Source of the DNA: Clostridia bacterium
GTDB lineage: Bacteria > Bacillota_A > Clostridia > Oscillospirales > CAG-272
Direction of reading: 5' to 3'
NCBI GenBank assembly: GCA_017632155.1
Contig: JAGBRZ010000152.1
Coordinates: forward strand, 1 to 45,225
Length of the DNA stretch: 45,225 nt
Shown: positions 22,704 through 31,700 of the stretch, in pieces
Layout of the letters: each line of letters begins with the position of its first letter
Numbering within the stretch: the stretch's first letter is position 1
Made by a program: the position numbers and the translations under genes
The notes under the pieces: model-generated
The model's input: only the letters and a program-made list of their open reading frames with translations
Told to the model about the DNA's origin: nothing
Databases searched by the model: none

Positions 22704-22719
22704 ATAGGAGGATATTACT

Positions 22720-23109
22720 ATGGCTATTAGCACCTATGGTGTAACGCTGAAATATGGTGCTTCCAGCGCCACCACAGAAGTCTTGATTAAGGATTTCCCT
22801 CAGATTCTTGGCTCTCGTAGCGCATTGGAAACCACAACCCTGTCCGATGATGCACAAACCTTTATTCCCGGCATTCGTCAGCAAAGCGAAACCTTGGATT
22901 TCACTGCGAACTTCGATGCTACGGTTATGAGTGCAATCAATGCGCTTACCGCAGCTCAGAAGTGCGAACTCGCTTTCTCGGATGGTTCCAAGTACACGTG
23001 GGATGGTTATATTTCTGCCGCCATCAACGAAGGTTCCGTTGACGCTGTGGTTGAAATGACTGTTTCCATCACACCTACCACCGTACCCGTATTCACGGCT
23101 GGCACCTAA
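22720..23109 (+). CDS. Major tail (tube) protein
   Basis: 129 residues from ATG 22720 behind AGGAGG. It is beta-rich, with TTLSDDAQTFIPGIRQ and a final VVEMTVSITPTTVPVF. These features are common in small tail-tube proteins of Firmicutes siphophages. It forms the stacked rings of the tail. A GC-rich hairpin in the gap 23118-23140 may reduce downstream transcription. Confidence 0.85.
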   Translation: MAISTYGVTLKYGASSATTEVLIKDFPQILGSRSALETTTLSDDAQTFIPGIRQQSETLDFTANFDATVMSAINALTAAQKCELAFSDGSKYTWDGYISAAINEGSVDAVVEMTVSITPTTVPVFTAGT

Positions 23110-23180
23110 TAAAACGCATTTGGGGCGGCTAACCACCGCCCTTATTTGAAATTACAAAACACTAAAGGAGAGTAACTAAA

Positions 23181-23534
23181 ATGGCAACACAGATTACCTT
23201 AACCTACAAAAACGACAAGTATCTTCTGGAATATACCAGACTGACGGCATCTGCAATCGAGAAGCAGGGTTTCAACCTTGATGAGATTACCACGAAGCCG
23301 AATATTATGATTCCTCTGTTGGTACACGGTGCGTTTCTGAGACACCACCGCGATCTCAAACAGAAAGTTATTGATGAGATTTACGAAAATCTTGTCAACA
23401 AAACAGGCAAAGAGGGTGAGGAAGGATTTATCTCCGTTCTTGCCGAGATGTATGCCGAAACTGTTTCCACGCTGACGGATGAAACTGCTGTCGATGAGGG
23501 AAACGCGGCAACTTGGACGGTGACAAAGGGCTAA
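23181..23534 (+). CDS. Tail assembly chaperone, short form
   Basis: 117 residues from ATG 23181 behind AAGGAG. It is helical after a beta-hairpin start (ITLTYKNDKYLLEYTR). It corresponds to lambda gpG: many copies coat the tape measure during tail assembly. Its last three codons form the slippery heptamer A AAG GGC just before TAA, so a fraction of ribosomes should continue into the next frame. Confidence 0.8.
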   Translation: MATQITLTYKNDKYLLEYTRLTASAIEKQGFNLDEITTKPNIMIPLLVHGAFLRHHRDLKQKVIDEIYENLVNKTGKEGEEGFISVLAEMYAETVSTLTDETAVDEGNAATWTVTKG

Positions 23535-23947
23535 CCTACAAGAGTTACGAAGAAATATTCGAACAACTCTGCCCTTACTATATGTCAATCGGTATGTCCT
23601 ATGACGAGTTCTGGAACGGTGACGTTTCGATGGTAAAGGCGTACCGAAAGTCGTATGAGTTGCAAGAAAAACGAAGAAATCAAGAGCTTTGGCTACAGGG
23701 AATGTATTTCTACGAAGCGTTGTGTGACGCAAGTCCTCTGTTCCGTTTCTCGATGAAGAAGGGGGTTATTAAGCCAGAGCCATATCTTAAAGAGCCTTAT
23801 CCTATTACGACTGCCGAGGTTCGCGCCCGCGAGGAGCGTGAAGCGAAGCAGAGAGAGGAACGGATCAAGGCGGGATTCGCAGCGTTCGCGGAACAGTTGC
23901 GAAAGAAGATGCCCCAAGAGGCACACTCCCAAGATGGCGGGAGGTGA
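23513..23947 (+). CDS. Tail assembly chaperone, frameshift extension
   Basis: This frame has no credible start of its own: a TTG at 23513 without a ribosome site. It overlaps the short chaperone by 22 bases in the -1 frame. After slipping at 23525-23531 it would add about 138 residues: LTYKSYEEIFEQLCPYYM, then a helical RREERI-type tail. This parallels lambda gpGT, the longer chaperone that contacts the tube protein. It ends seven bases before the tape measure start. Confidence 0.8.
   Translation: MDGDKGLTYKSYEEIFEQLCPYYMSIGMSYDEFWNGDVSMVKAYRKSYELQEKRRNQELWLQGMYFYEALCDASPLFRFSMKKGVIKPEPYLKEPYPITTAEVRAREEREAKQREERIKAGFAAFAEQLRKKMPQEAHSQDGGR
23525..23531 (+). promoter_or_regulatory. -1 ribosomal frameshift site
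   Basis: AAAGGGC read as A AAG GGC fits the X XXY YYZ rule. It is followed directly by the TAA of the upstream frame. Slipping joins ...TVTKG to LTYKSY.... The place, between the two tail chaperone frames, is where lambda-like tail modules carry such a site. Confidence 0.8.
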
Positions 23948-23953
23948 TTCATT

Positions 23954-26900
23954 GTGGGAGTTACCATTGATACCCTATCCATAGAGATAGAAAGTAGTTC
24001 TGAGGGCGCGGCGCGAGGCATAGATGCTCTTGCCAAGTCGTTGGAAGGACTCAAGAAGAACGGTTCGTTCAAGACCGTTTCTAACAACTTGAACAATTTA
24101 TCTACCGCGCTCCAAAATCTCCCGAATGTTCACCAAGCCTCTAATGCGCTTAGAACACTGGCGAACTCGATTGAGAAATTGAAGGGTGTCGGTTCGGTCG
24201 CGGGGCTTGCGAATAGTCTCAAAAAGCTCCCAGAGGGCTTGAACAGCATTGGGAAGATCAATCTCGATGCTATCGCTCCGCAGATACAAAAAATTGCCGA
24301 GGCGGTTGCCCCCTTGTCTGCTGTGAAAGCGGGCGGTCTTAACACGATGATGAACTCGTTAAAGAAACTTGGTGAAGTTACCAAGAGTCTTGACGAGGAA
24401 ACCATTGCTAAATTCGCCGAAAAGATTGCGCTCTTGACATCGAAACTCGGGCCGTTGTCGGAAAAGATGTCGACGATTAAGTCTGGGTTCAGTGCCATTA
24501 ACAGTGGTGCTCGTAGTGCAAAATCGGGAGTAAAAGAGTTTAGTAGCGAAGTAAATGCGACAGCACTCAATGCTTCGAGTTTCATCGAAGTTCTGGCGGG
24601 TGTTGGAAACGCGTTGCAAGCCGTTATTCAAAAATTCTCCGAGTTTATAGCGGAGGCGATTGAATGGGATGGTATCGCTGCTCGTTTCGGTAGAGGTTTC
24701 GGTAGTCAAGCATCGGAAACCTACGCTTGGATTCAACGACTCAACGAGGAAATGGGTATAAACATTCAACAGTTTATGAAGTATTCCTCGGTATATAGCA
24801 CGATGTTGACGGGCTTTGGTGTCGCTACGGAAGATGCTACAAAGATGGCTCTCGGTTATACCGAGTTGACATACGACATTTGGGCTGGCTACAACGATAT
24901 CTATAAGACCTTTGACGAAGCATCTGAGGCGGTTAAGTCCGCTATTGCAGGTGAGGTTGAGCCGATTCGTCGTGCAGGTTTCACCATCGTTGAGTCGACA
25001 TTGAAGCAAACGGCAGCGAATCACGGCTTGGAAATTAGCCTCGAAAATGCTACAGAGGCACAAAAGTCTTATTTACGGTACCTTACGTTGGTGGATCAAG
25101 CGCATTCTCAGAGTCTTGTCGGTACTTATGCAAAAGAACTGAACACCGCAGAAGGTATGATGCGTACATTTGCGCAACAGTTGAAGTCTTTGACGCAAGC
25201 GTTCGGTTCCCTGTTCTTACCGATTCTCGTCAAGGTAATGCCTTGGCTCCAAGCATTCGTAGAATTGCTTACGGAGGGTGTGCATTGGCTTGCATCGTTC
25301 CTCGGTGTTGAAATTCAGAAGGTCGATTTCTCGGGCTACGAAGCAGGAGCAGGAGCGATCGATAATGTTACGAACTCGGCAGGAGGCGCCGCAGGCGCGC
25401 TTGAAGACGCGACAAAGGCTGCCAAAGAACTCAAAAACGCGACGCTTGGTATCGATGAACTGAATGTTATTAGTCCTTCGAACGCCACGAGTGGTGGTGC
25501 AGGAGGCGCTGGTGGCGGTAGTGGTTCTGGTGGCGGTGGCTTTGCGGGGCTTGATGTTGATTCCCTGTGGGATGAAACCATTTTCGACAATATCCAAAGT
25601 GATGTCGATGCCATCAAGGAAAAGTTGCGTGGATGGATGCCTGTTATCGCAGGTGTTGCGACGGCTATCGCGGGACTTCGCCTCACAAAACTACTCAAAG
25701 ATATCGACATTATTGAAAAATCCAAACTGTTTACAGGCGGTCTTAAATTTACATTTGGTAAATTGAAAGACTTCACAGGTTGGGTCACAGCGTTTACACA
25801 GTTGGCGCGAGAGGGTGGTATTCTTGCTACTCTTGCCGTAGCGTTCCCAAAGGCGAGTAAGGCACTAAAAACATTTACGGGTAACCTAAGTGCTTTCTTT
25901 GCCCTTGCAAAAGAGGGAGGAGTAGTACAAGCACTTGCAGCGGCGTTCCCGAAACTTAGTACTGCGATTTCGAGCGTGGGTACATTCCTTGCCGGAATTA
26001 GCGCACCCGTGTGGGCGGCTATTGCCGCCGCAGTAGCTTTAGTCGGTTCGACAATCTACTTCGTTGTAAAGAATTGGGAAGAACTCAAACAAGCGGTCAA
26101 GGATTTTTTTGCTGAGAATGTAGGCCCGAAACTTGACGAAATAAAGAAGCATTTTGATAATATCAAAACCGCGTTAGAGCCTCTTTACAACGTACTAAAA
26201 CCCGTGATAGACGGAATTAAAAATTTCTTTGAGAACATAGATTGGGAAGGTTTCAAGAATGTTCTCTTGAAAATCGTCGAGGGGATCGGTGCGTATGCCG
26301 TAGCAATGTCGGGCTTAGTGGTGTCTGGTGTGATTCCTGCGTTAGTTGCTTTGTTGGAAAACCTTATCCAAATCATTAGTGGCGTAGTTCAGACGATAAC
26401 TGGCGCTATCGAGTTCTTAGTAGCGTTGTTCACAGGTGGGGATGTTGAAGCTGCGTGTCAAAAAATGGTTTCTGGCATAGGTGACATTTTTGGTGGGCTG
26501 TGGGGTGCTGTGGTTGATACCATTGCGAGTTTCTTCGAGGGGGTAGTTTCGTGGTTCACAAAACTATGGGATGTCCTTGTCGGACACTCCATCGTACCCG
26601 ACACAATCAACGCTATTGTAGATTGGTTCATCGGTCTGCCCGGTAGAGTCTTAGGTTCTATTGGAAACTTCGTTAAGGATGTTATCGGTAAATTCTCCAA
26701 TCTCGGTTCGGGGCTTTCCGAAAAATTCAGCGCAGCTTGGGAGGCTGTTAAGACTTGGTGGAGTAAAAAAACTGAGCTTTCGACTTACACTCCCTCCATC
26801 GGAAACATTGCTGCCAGGATTTCTTCCGCTTGGGAGAGTGCTAAGACTTGGTGGAGCAAGAAAACATCGCTTTCTACTTATACCCCGAGCATCGGCTCCA

Positions 26901-27559
26901 TCTATGACAAGTTGAAAGAGCGTTGGGATAACGCTCGTACTTGGTGGAACGACAAGAAAACCAAAGCGAAGGAGTACACCCCTTCCATCGGTTCTATCTA
27001 CGAAAAGCTCTACGACAGATGGAAGAATGCCCGCGATTGGTGGAACAGCAAGAAGGGTTCTATGTCCTATACTCCGTCTATCGGTAGCATTAAAGATAAG
27101 ATTGTAAGTGCTTGGAACACTGCTAAGAAGTGGTGGAGCAGTAACGCAAGTCTTTCCGCAAAGCTGAATATCAGTGTTCCGAAACTAACCGTAAATTGGG
27201 GAGAGGTTTCTGCACTTGGAAAGACGTTCAAATACCCTAAGAGCTTTAGCGTAAAGTTCGCCGCACGAGGCGGTATCTTCGATCAAGGTTCTTTGATTTG
27301 GGCGGGCGAACGAGGCCCCGAAGTTATGGCTGAGGCATCTGGCGGTAGAACGGGCGTTATGAACGTCCAACAGATGCAAGATGCCGTTTACGAAGGTGTA
27401 TATGCTGCCGTGAGTGCTGCGATGCGCGGTATGAACGGTGGTAGTAGCGGACAAGAGGTTCGCGTATATCTCGATGGACGAGAGATTTCTTCTTCCGTCC
27501 GTAAGCACCAACACGAGAGTGGTGCAACAATTATGGGTAACGAGGTTTATGCTTATTAA
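23954..27559 (+). CDS. Tape measure protein
   Basis: 1201 residues from GTG 23954 behind GGGAGGTGA. The N-terminal 400 residues are long amphipathic helices (SLEGLKKNGSFKTVS, SNALRTLANSIEKL repeated in style). A Gly/Ser-rich linker lies near 515-535, and hydrophobic segments fill 555-910. A tandem repeat region (929-1083) and a C-terminal segment FAARGGIFDQGSLIWAGERG-P end the protein. That last motif is common to tape measures of Firmicutes phages. It sets tail length and is ejected during infection. At about 0.15 nm per residue the tail would be near 180 nm. Confidence 0.92.
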   Translation: MGVTIDTLSIEIESSSEGAARGIDALAKSLEGLKKNGSFKTVSNNLNNLSTALQNLPNVHQASNALRTLANSIEKLKGVGSVAGLANSLKKLPEGLNSIGKINLDAIAPQIQKIAEAVAPLSAVKAGGLNTMMNSLKKLGEVTKSLDEETIAKFAEKIALLTSKLGPLSEKMSTIKSGFSAINSGARSAKSGVKEFSSEVNATALNASSFIEVLAGVGNALQAVIQKFSEFIAEAIEWDGIAARFGRGFGSQASETYAWIQRLNEEMGINIQQFMKYSSVYSTMLTGFGVATEDATKMALGYTELTYDIWAGYNDIYKTFDEASEAVKSAIAGEVEPIRRAGFTIVESTLKQTAANHGLEISLENATEAQKSYLRYLTLVDQAHSQSLVGTYAKELNTAEGMMRTFAQQLKSLTQAFGSLFLPILVKVMPWLQAFVELLTEGVHWLASFLGVEIQKVDFSGYEAGAGAIDNVTNSAGGAAGALEDATKAAKELKNATLGIDELNVISPSNATSGGAGGAGGGSGSGGGGFAGLDVDSLWDETIFDNIQSDVDAIKEKLRGWMPVIAGVATAIAGLRLTKLLKDIDIIEKSKLFTGGLKFTFGKLKDFTGWVTAFTQLAREGGILATLAVAFPKASKALKTFTGNLSAFFALAKEGGVVQALAAAFPKLSTAISSVGTFLAGISAPVWAAIAAAVALVGSTIYFVVKNWEELKQAVKDFFAENVGPKLDEIKKHFDNIKTALEPLYNVLKPVIDGIKNFFENIDWEGFKNVLLKIVEGIGAYAVAMSGLVVSGVIPALVALLENLIQIISGVVQTITGAIEFLVALFTGGDVEAACQKMVSGIGDIFGGLWGAVVDTIASFFEGVVSWFTKLWDVLVGHSIVPDTINAIVDWFIGLPGRVLGSIGNFVKDVIGKFSNLGSGLSEKFSAAWEAVKTWWSKKTELSTYTPSIGNIAARISSAWESAKTWWSKKTSLSTYTPSIGSIYDKLKERWDNARTWWNDKKTKAKEYTPSIGSIYEKLYDRWKNARDWWNSKKGSMSYTPSIGSIKDKIVSAWNTAKKWWSSNASLSAKLNISVPKLTVNWGEVSALGKTFKYPKSFSVKFAARGGIFDQGSLIWAGERGPEVMAEASGGRTGVMNVQQMQDAVYEGVYAAVSAAMRGMNGGSSGQEVRVYLDGREISSSVRKHQHESGATIMGNEVYAY
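26738..27200 (+). repeat. About 31-residue tandem repeats in the tape measure
   Basis: Units begin at Trp 929, 960, 991, 1023 and 1054 (the last diverged). The shared pattern is W-x2-A-K-T-W-W-x-K-K, then S-x-Y-T-P-S-I-G-x-I. The DNA copies differ at many third positions, so the duplication is old or codon-shuffled. Confidence 0.85.
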
Positions 27560-27604
27560 ACCTAACAGAGCGCCGAGAGCGCCCTACCCTCTTTGGAGGT
27601 GATT

Positions 27605-27976
27605 ATCATAGAAGCGTTAGTATCTATCGGTGGTTTCGATTTCCCAGAGCCATCCACATATAATGCAACGACATCTACTATCGTTGACTCGGCTCGTAAT
27701 GTGCAAGGTCGTGTGGTAGGTGCGGTTGTGCGACACGATGTAGCGAAAATTGAAATGACGTGGAAATATCTCACGGCATACCAATGGTCGCAAATACTCT
27801 CGCTCTTTACAAATAGTTTCTATAATGATGTCACGTTCTTAAATCAAGTAACAAACGCGCGCGAAACACGCACGATGTATGTCGGTGACAGAAACGCGGG
27901 AATGTGGCGTAGAGATCCGCAGACAGGTGCGGTTATGGGCTATACCGGGTGTTCTATCGCACTCGTGGAGGTGTAA
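27605..27976 (+). CDS. Distal tail protein-like (Dit position) protein
   Basis: About 123 residues. It is beta-rich, with TYNATTSTIVDSARNVQGRV and KIEMTWKYLTAYQWSQIL. It is widespread between tape measure and tail-tip genes and probably part of the distal tail ring. The start is unusual. GGAGGTGA at 27595-27602 is a near-perfect ribosome site, but the codons at the right distance are ATC (27605) and ATA (27608), not ATG, GTG or TTG. A TTG at 27593 lies before the ribosome site. An upstream hairpin reuses the AACAGAGCGCC motif of the terL leader. Confidence 0.75.
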   Translation: MIEALVSIGGFDFPEPSTYNATTSTIVDSARNVQGRVVGAVVRHDVAKIEMTWKYLTAYQWSQILSLFTNSFYNDVTFLNQVTNARETRTMYVGDRNAGMWRRDPQTGAVMGYTGCSIALVEV

Positions 27977-27978
27977 GT

Positions 27979-29502
27979 ATGATTGCCGTATCTGATGCGT
28001 GGAAAGAAATACAGCAACGATTTCTCTTACCCGAGACACACATCGAAATTGATTGTACTGTTACCGAAGCTGATGTACAAGAGAGCGCAACGATTTCGGG
28101 GACAAACGAAGCGGAGTTTTCTAATACAATTAGCGCATTATACGACACTACGAAAACCGCAAAATATGCGACAAATGAACTAAACTTGTGGGAATTAGAC
28201 GGTTCGTTTGTTATAGCCCCCGATTCTGCTCCGTATGACGATATTGGTTATGTGAGCGAGTATTCGGAGGGTAGCGTGACAGTACAGCTCCCTATGGTTC
28301 ACACATCTGCTACATCTGGCGTAACAATCACTTGGAGTGGTATGCACAGCGAATATCCCACAGCATTTACGATTATTGCTAAAAACGGAGATACTGTTGT
28401 GTATGAATCGACGGTTACTGATAACACCGAGAAAGTGAGTGCTGTGTTTGCGAAATTGCAAAATTATGACAGCATTGCGATTACTCCCCACGATTGGAGC
28501 CTACCATATCGTCGTATTCGTATCGAGAAAGTTACTATAGGTCACGTGCTGACTTTTTATAAGAAGGACATTTTTAACTATACGCACGAACAGACGGGGC
28601 ATTTGAACAGTGGCGAGTTACCTAAAAACAGTATTACGTTTGTCTTGGATAACACCGATGGTCGATGGAATCCCAACAATCCGTCGGGTATGGAACAGTA
28701 TTTGTCGGAACGCCAACGGCTAAGAGTTCGTTATGGTTTAGATGTGAACGGTGTAGTTGAGTGGATTGAGGCGGGTACATTCTATCTCTCTGAATGGAGA
28801 GTACCGAACAACGGTTTGGAAGCGAGTTTCGTAGCAAGAGATATTTTCGAGTATCTTTTGAATGAAATATACAACAAAGGTAAAAGTGGAACGCTATACG
28901 ATTTGATTGAGGATGCTTTTGAATCTGCGGGAGTTCCCTACGATTTTGAATATATTTTGGATTCGTCTTTGAAGTCTCGTTCTGCTACTATCCCCGATGG
29001 GGAGCATAAGTGCGCAGAAATCGTACAGATGTGTGCAAACGCCGGGGGCTGTGTGATTTATCAAGACAGAGATGGTGTGTTGCATATAGAGCCTTTGAGT
29101 AAGGTTCATTCTGGTGTTATTATCCCCCTTACGCTTTCATACTCTCATCCCGAGATAGAGTTGTCGAAACCATTGAAAAATGTGGCTGTTTCGTATGGGG
29201 ATGAAAATTATAGTTTGCCTGTTAGTAGTACGGGAGAAACACAGACTGTGAGCAATCCGCTGGTAAGCAACCAAGCACAAGCGAGATTCATTGCGGAGTG
29301 GGTGCGAGATACGCTCACAACAAGAAAAACCGTGAGTGGTGAATATCGTGCCGATCCTCGTTTGGATGTATTCGATATCGTTGCGGTCGCAAGCAAATAC
29401 GGAGATTTGCAGAATGTGGCTCTTACGAGCATTAAATATACCTTTAACGGCTCTTTTAGAGGCGAATATGAAGGTAGATTGTTGGAGGTAGGTAATGTAT
29501 GA
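27979..29502 (+). CDS. Tail tip/hub protein
   Basis: 507 residues from ATG 27979 behind GGAGG. The middle part (FVLDNTDGRWNPNNPSGM, RYGLDVNGVVEWIEAGTFYL) and the C-terminal ISGEYRADPRLDVFDIV-like stretch are typical of tail-associated minor structural proteins that form the hub at the tail tip. A carbohydrate-binding-like segment may lie at 75-175. No lysozyme or peptidase motif is seen in it. Confidence 0.75.
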   Translation: MIAVSDAWKEIQQRFLLPETHIEIDCTVTEADVQESATISGTNEAEFSNTISALYDTTKTAKYATNELNLWELDGSFVIAPDSAPYDDIGYVSEYSEGSVTVQLPMVHTSATSGVTITWSGMHSEYPTAFTIIAKNGDTVVYESTVTDNTEKVSAVFAKLQNYDSIAITPHDWSLPYRRIRIEKVTIGHVLTFYKKDIFNYTHEQTGHLNSGELPKNSITFVLDNTDGRWNPNNPSGMEQYLSERQRLRVRYGLDVNGVVEWIEAGTFYLSEWRVPNNGLEASFVARDIFEYLLNEIYNKGKSGTLYDLIEDAFESAGVPYDFEYILDSSLKSRSATIPDGEHKCAEIVQMCANAGGCVIYQDRDGVLHIEPLSKVHSGVIIPLTLSYSHPEIELSKPLKNVAVSYGDENYSLPVSSTGETQTVSNPLVSNQAQARFIAEWVRDTLTTRKTVSGEYRADPRLDVFDIVAVASKYGDLQNVALTSIKYTFNGSFRGEYEGRLLEVGNV

Positions 29503-30374
29503 AAGGTCTGATAACAGATAGAACGCAGAGAAATGTATATTACCGCAAAGAACTCTCCAATAAAGGTTGGTCGAGAATGACAACGGAGGAACGAACTGCG
29601 TGGCTCGGAAATCCATTAGAGGCAGAGGGAGTAAACCTTTTCGCTTGTGGTCCAGCCTACTCCGATGTGGTGAGCCTAAAATATAGAAGCGAAGAAATTG
29701 TTGCCACGGCAATGGTGAATGGATCTTATCTTTTCTCCGTTTCTATTATCGGCAATGCCTCTGATTTTGAAAATAAGATATTAACTCTATCGGCAGATAC
29801 CATAGAAGCTGAGAACGGCACTCCTCACATCGCTATGTATTGGCACGATGAGAATGGCTTTGAGTACGCGGGAGTAGATTTACTTACGGCGGGGAGCATA
29901 ACATTTGATACGAGCGTAATGCCTAATACAAACAATCGAAAATTTCTCGCAGCATACATCTATGTGGCAATGGCTGATGCAGTGTCGGTCGGTGATAGGG
30001 CGGTATTTAAAGGTGTTATGTTGGAGAACGGAGTCACCCGGCACGAATATGTACCCTACACCGAAATCCTTGCTACCGAGGCCACAAAGGGTGCATATAA
30101 CTATTCTGACCTTAACCGAGTAGAACGAGCGGTTGCCGAGATGTCCGATATTCTTGGATTGGGGCTTTTAACAAAGACCGATTGGGGTATGTGGGATATT
30201 CCAACCGAATCCGAGATGGAACGATATCTTAATAATATCGCAGTTTTAAAAGAACAGATCGCAGACGATGGTAGCCTTCCTAATCTGCCAACATCTATGA
30301 ATAACCTAACATATACGGTTGCTAACAACATTGAACTTGTTTTGAATGCCGTGTATGAACAAGTAAAAAGTTGA
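29499..30374 (+). CDS. Minor tail protein
   Basis: 291 residues, overlapping the hub gene by four bases (ATGA). The start LITDRTQRNVYYRKELSNKG and the MTTEERTAWLGNP segment recur in Clostridia phage tails. A jelly-roll-like middle (60-185) and a helical C-terminus follow. It is probably a baseplate or fibre-linking protein. Confidence 0.7.
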   Translation: MKGLITDRTQRNVYYRKELSNKGWSRMTTEERTAWLGNPLEAEGVNLFACGPAYSDVVSLKYRSEEIVATAMVNGSYLFSVSIIGNASDFENKILTLSADTIEAENGTPHIAMYWHDENGFEYAGVDLLTAGSITFDTSVMPNTNNRKFLAAYIYVAMADAVSVGDRAVFKGVMLENGVTRHEYVPYTEILATEATKGAYNYSDLNRVERAVAEMSDILGLGLLTKTDWGMWDIPTESEMERYLNNIAVLKEQIADDGSLPNLPTSMNNLTYTVANNIELVLNAVYEQVKS

Positions 30375-30384
30375 GGTAAAGCCT

Positions 30385-30732
30385 ATGTGGGAAACAGTTA
30401 TGAATACCGCGCTTACAATGTTAGTCGGTCTCGTGGTTACGGCAATATTTAACGGCGCGATTAACGTACCGAAAAAGAAAAAAGCAGAAGATGCAAAGCG
30501 CGCAGAAGATTCGCGCTTGATAAAAAAAGGCATTCAAGCCCTTTTGAAAAATGACTTAAAAGTTAGATATGATTATTGGTTGGATCAAGGCTATGCTCCC
30601 GAGGATGCTCGGGAGGATTTAGAAGCGGAATATCAAATCTATCACGCCCTCGGTAAAAATGGTGTTATGGATGATAGACGCAAAAGATTTTTGGCACAGC
30701 CGAAAGAACCACCAACAGGAATGGAGGTATAA
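30385..30732 (+). CDS. Membrane-anchored helical protein (holin-like position)
   Basis: 115 residues from ATG 30385. One transmembrane helix (about 5-25, TALTMLVGLVVTAIFNGAI) is followed by a lysine-rich coiled coil and a conserved end, EYQIYHALGKNGVMDD. I recall this family from the same place in many Firmicutes phages, sometimes labelled holin. A second holin candidate lies at 36326, so this one may be an accessory or a superinfection factor. Confidence 0.65.
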   Translation: MWETVMNTALTMLVGLVVTAIFNGAINVPKKKKAEDAKRAEDSRLIKKGIQALLKNDLKVRYDYWLDQGYAPEDAREDLEAEYQIYHALGKNGVMDDRRKRFLAQPKEPPTGMEV

Positions 30733-30735
30733 ACG

Positions 30736-31686
30736 ATGGCAATTAAAGCAACATTCTTGTCTGGAAGAAACGACACCACGACAGAGAACTTGTATCAATG
30801 GGACTACGGGCAAGAGTTGGAAATCGAACACCCTGGTATGGGTTCTCTGCTCTGTGAGGTTCACTTTGCTTACCACGGTATGTCGGAAGCTATTGTTAGA
30901 CCTTGTAATTTTTCCGCGAACATAGGAAATGTCACAATCCCCGATGATTGCTTGGAACAATCGGCTGCGATTACGGCCTGGATTTATGAAAAAAGCGCTA
31001 ATAGCGCGAACGGTAGAACTCGTGGTGTTATCACTATTCCTGTTGTTGCGCGAACAAGACCGGGAGTAGTTCGTGATGATATTCCCCCAGAAACAAACGA
31101 CCAATATACTCTGTTGATTCAAGAAGTCAACGATGCCATTGATGATATTGAGAATGGTAAGGTCAAGGCTAAATATGCGGGCGAAGCAGACACCGCGAAA
31201 ACCGCAGTACGCGCCACTTCCGCAGATAGTGCTACTACGGCAGGAAACGCCAATTATGCTACAACAGCGGGAACTGCGGGTTCGGCAACTAACGCAACAT
31301 CTGCTGGATTTGCCACGAATGCTGGATTTGCCACGAATGCCGGGACGGCAGATAACGCAACGAACGCTGGTGCGGCGACCGTGTTGACTCCAAGTTCGTC
31401 CATAAAAAACCCCGCTGGCGAGTTGGAGTATTTCCCCTCGGGTGCGGGTGTGTATGTTGTGATATTTAAAACGCGTGATGGCGTTGCTTCTTCACTTATT
31501 ATCGTTCCCGCATCGGGATCGGCTAATGGTACGATTGTCGAGTGTATACCTCCCAGTGGCGACGTAACAACTTTGGGGATGGCGTATACAGAATACAATG
31601 GTTCTACTGCTGCTTTGTCCGTATATCACGAGAATGTAAAGGATGCAATTCCCATCACCGCTGTGTATAAGATTGCGGGTATATGA
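30736..31686 (+). CDS. Baseplate/fibre protein with Ala-Thr-rich repeats
   Basis: 316 residues from ATG 30736. The N-terminal 110 residues form a compact beta domain typical of tail-attachment domains. A helix leads into a low-complexity region of A-T-N-A-G and A-D-T-A units (about 150-215), including an exact 17-base DNA duplication near 31307-31341. Such repeats often form fibrous shafts. The C-terminal 90 residues are a beta-rich domain that could bind a receptor. Confidence 0.68.
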   Translation: MAIKATFLSGRNDTTTENLYQWDYGQELEIEHPGMGSLLCEVHFAYHGMSEAIVRPCNFSANIGNVTIPDDCLEQSAAITAWIYEKSANSANGRTRGVITIPVVARTRPGVVRDDIPPETNDQYTLLIQEVNDAIDDIENGKVKAKYAGEADTAKTAVRATSADSATTAGNANYATTAGTAGSATNATSAGFATNAGFATNAGTADNATNAGAATVLTPSSSIKNPAGELEYFPSGAGVYVVIFKTRDGVASSLIIVPASGSANGTIVECIPPSGDVTTLGMAYTEYNGSTAALSVYHENVKDAIPITAVYKIAGI

Positions 31687-31700
31687 GGAGGTAGCGAAGT

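Noticed and set aside
26738..27200. CRISPR-like array
   Set aside because: The repeats are in-frame protein repeats of the tape measure with no unique spacers. The collagen run at 32142-32258 is likewise a coding repeat.
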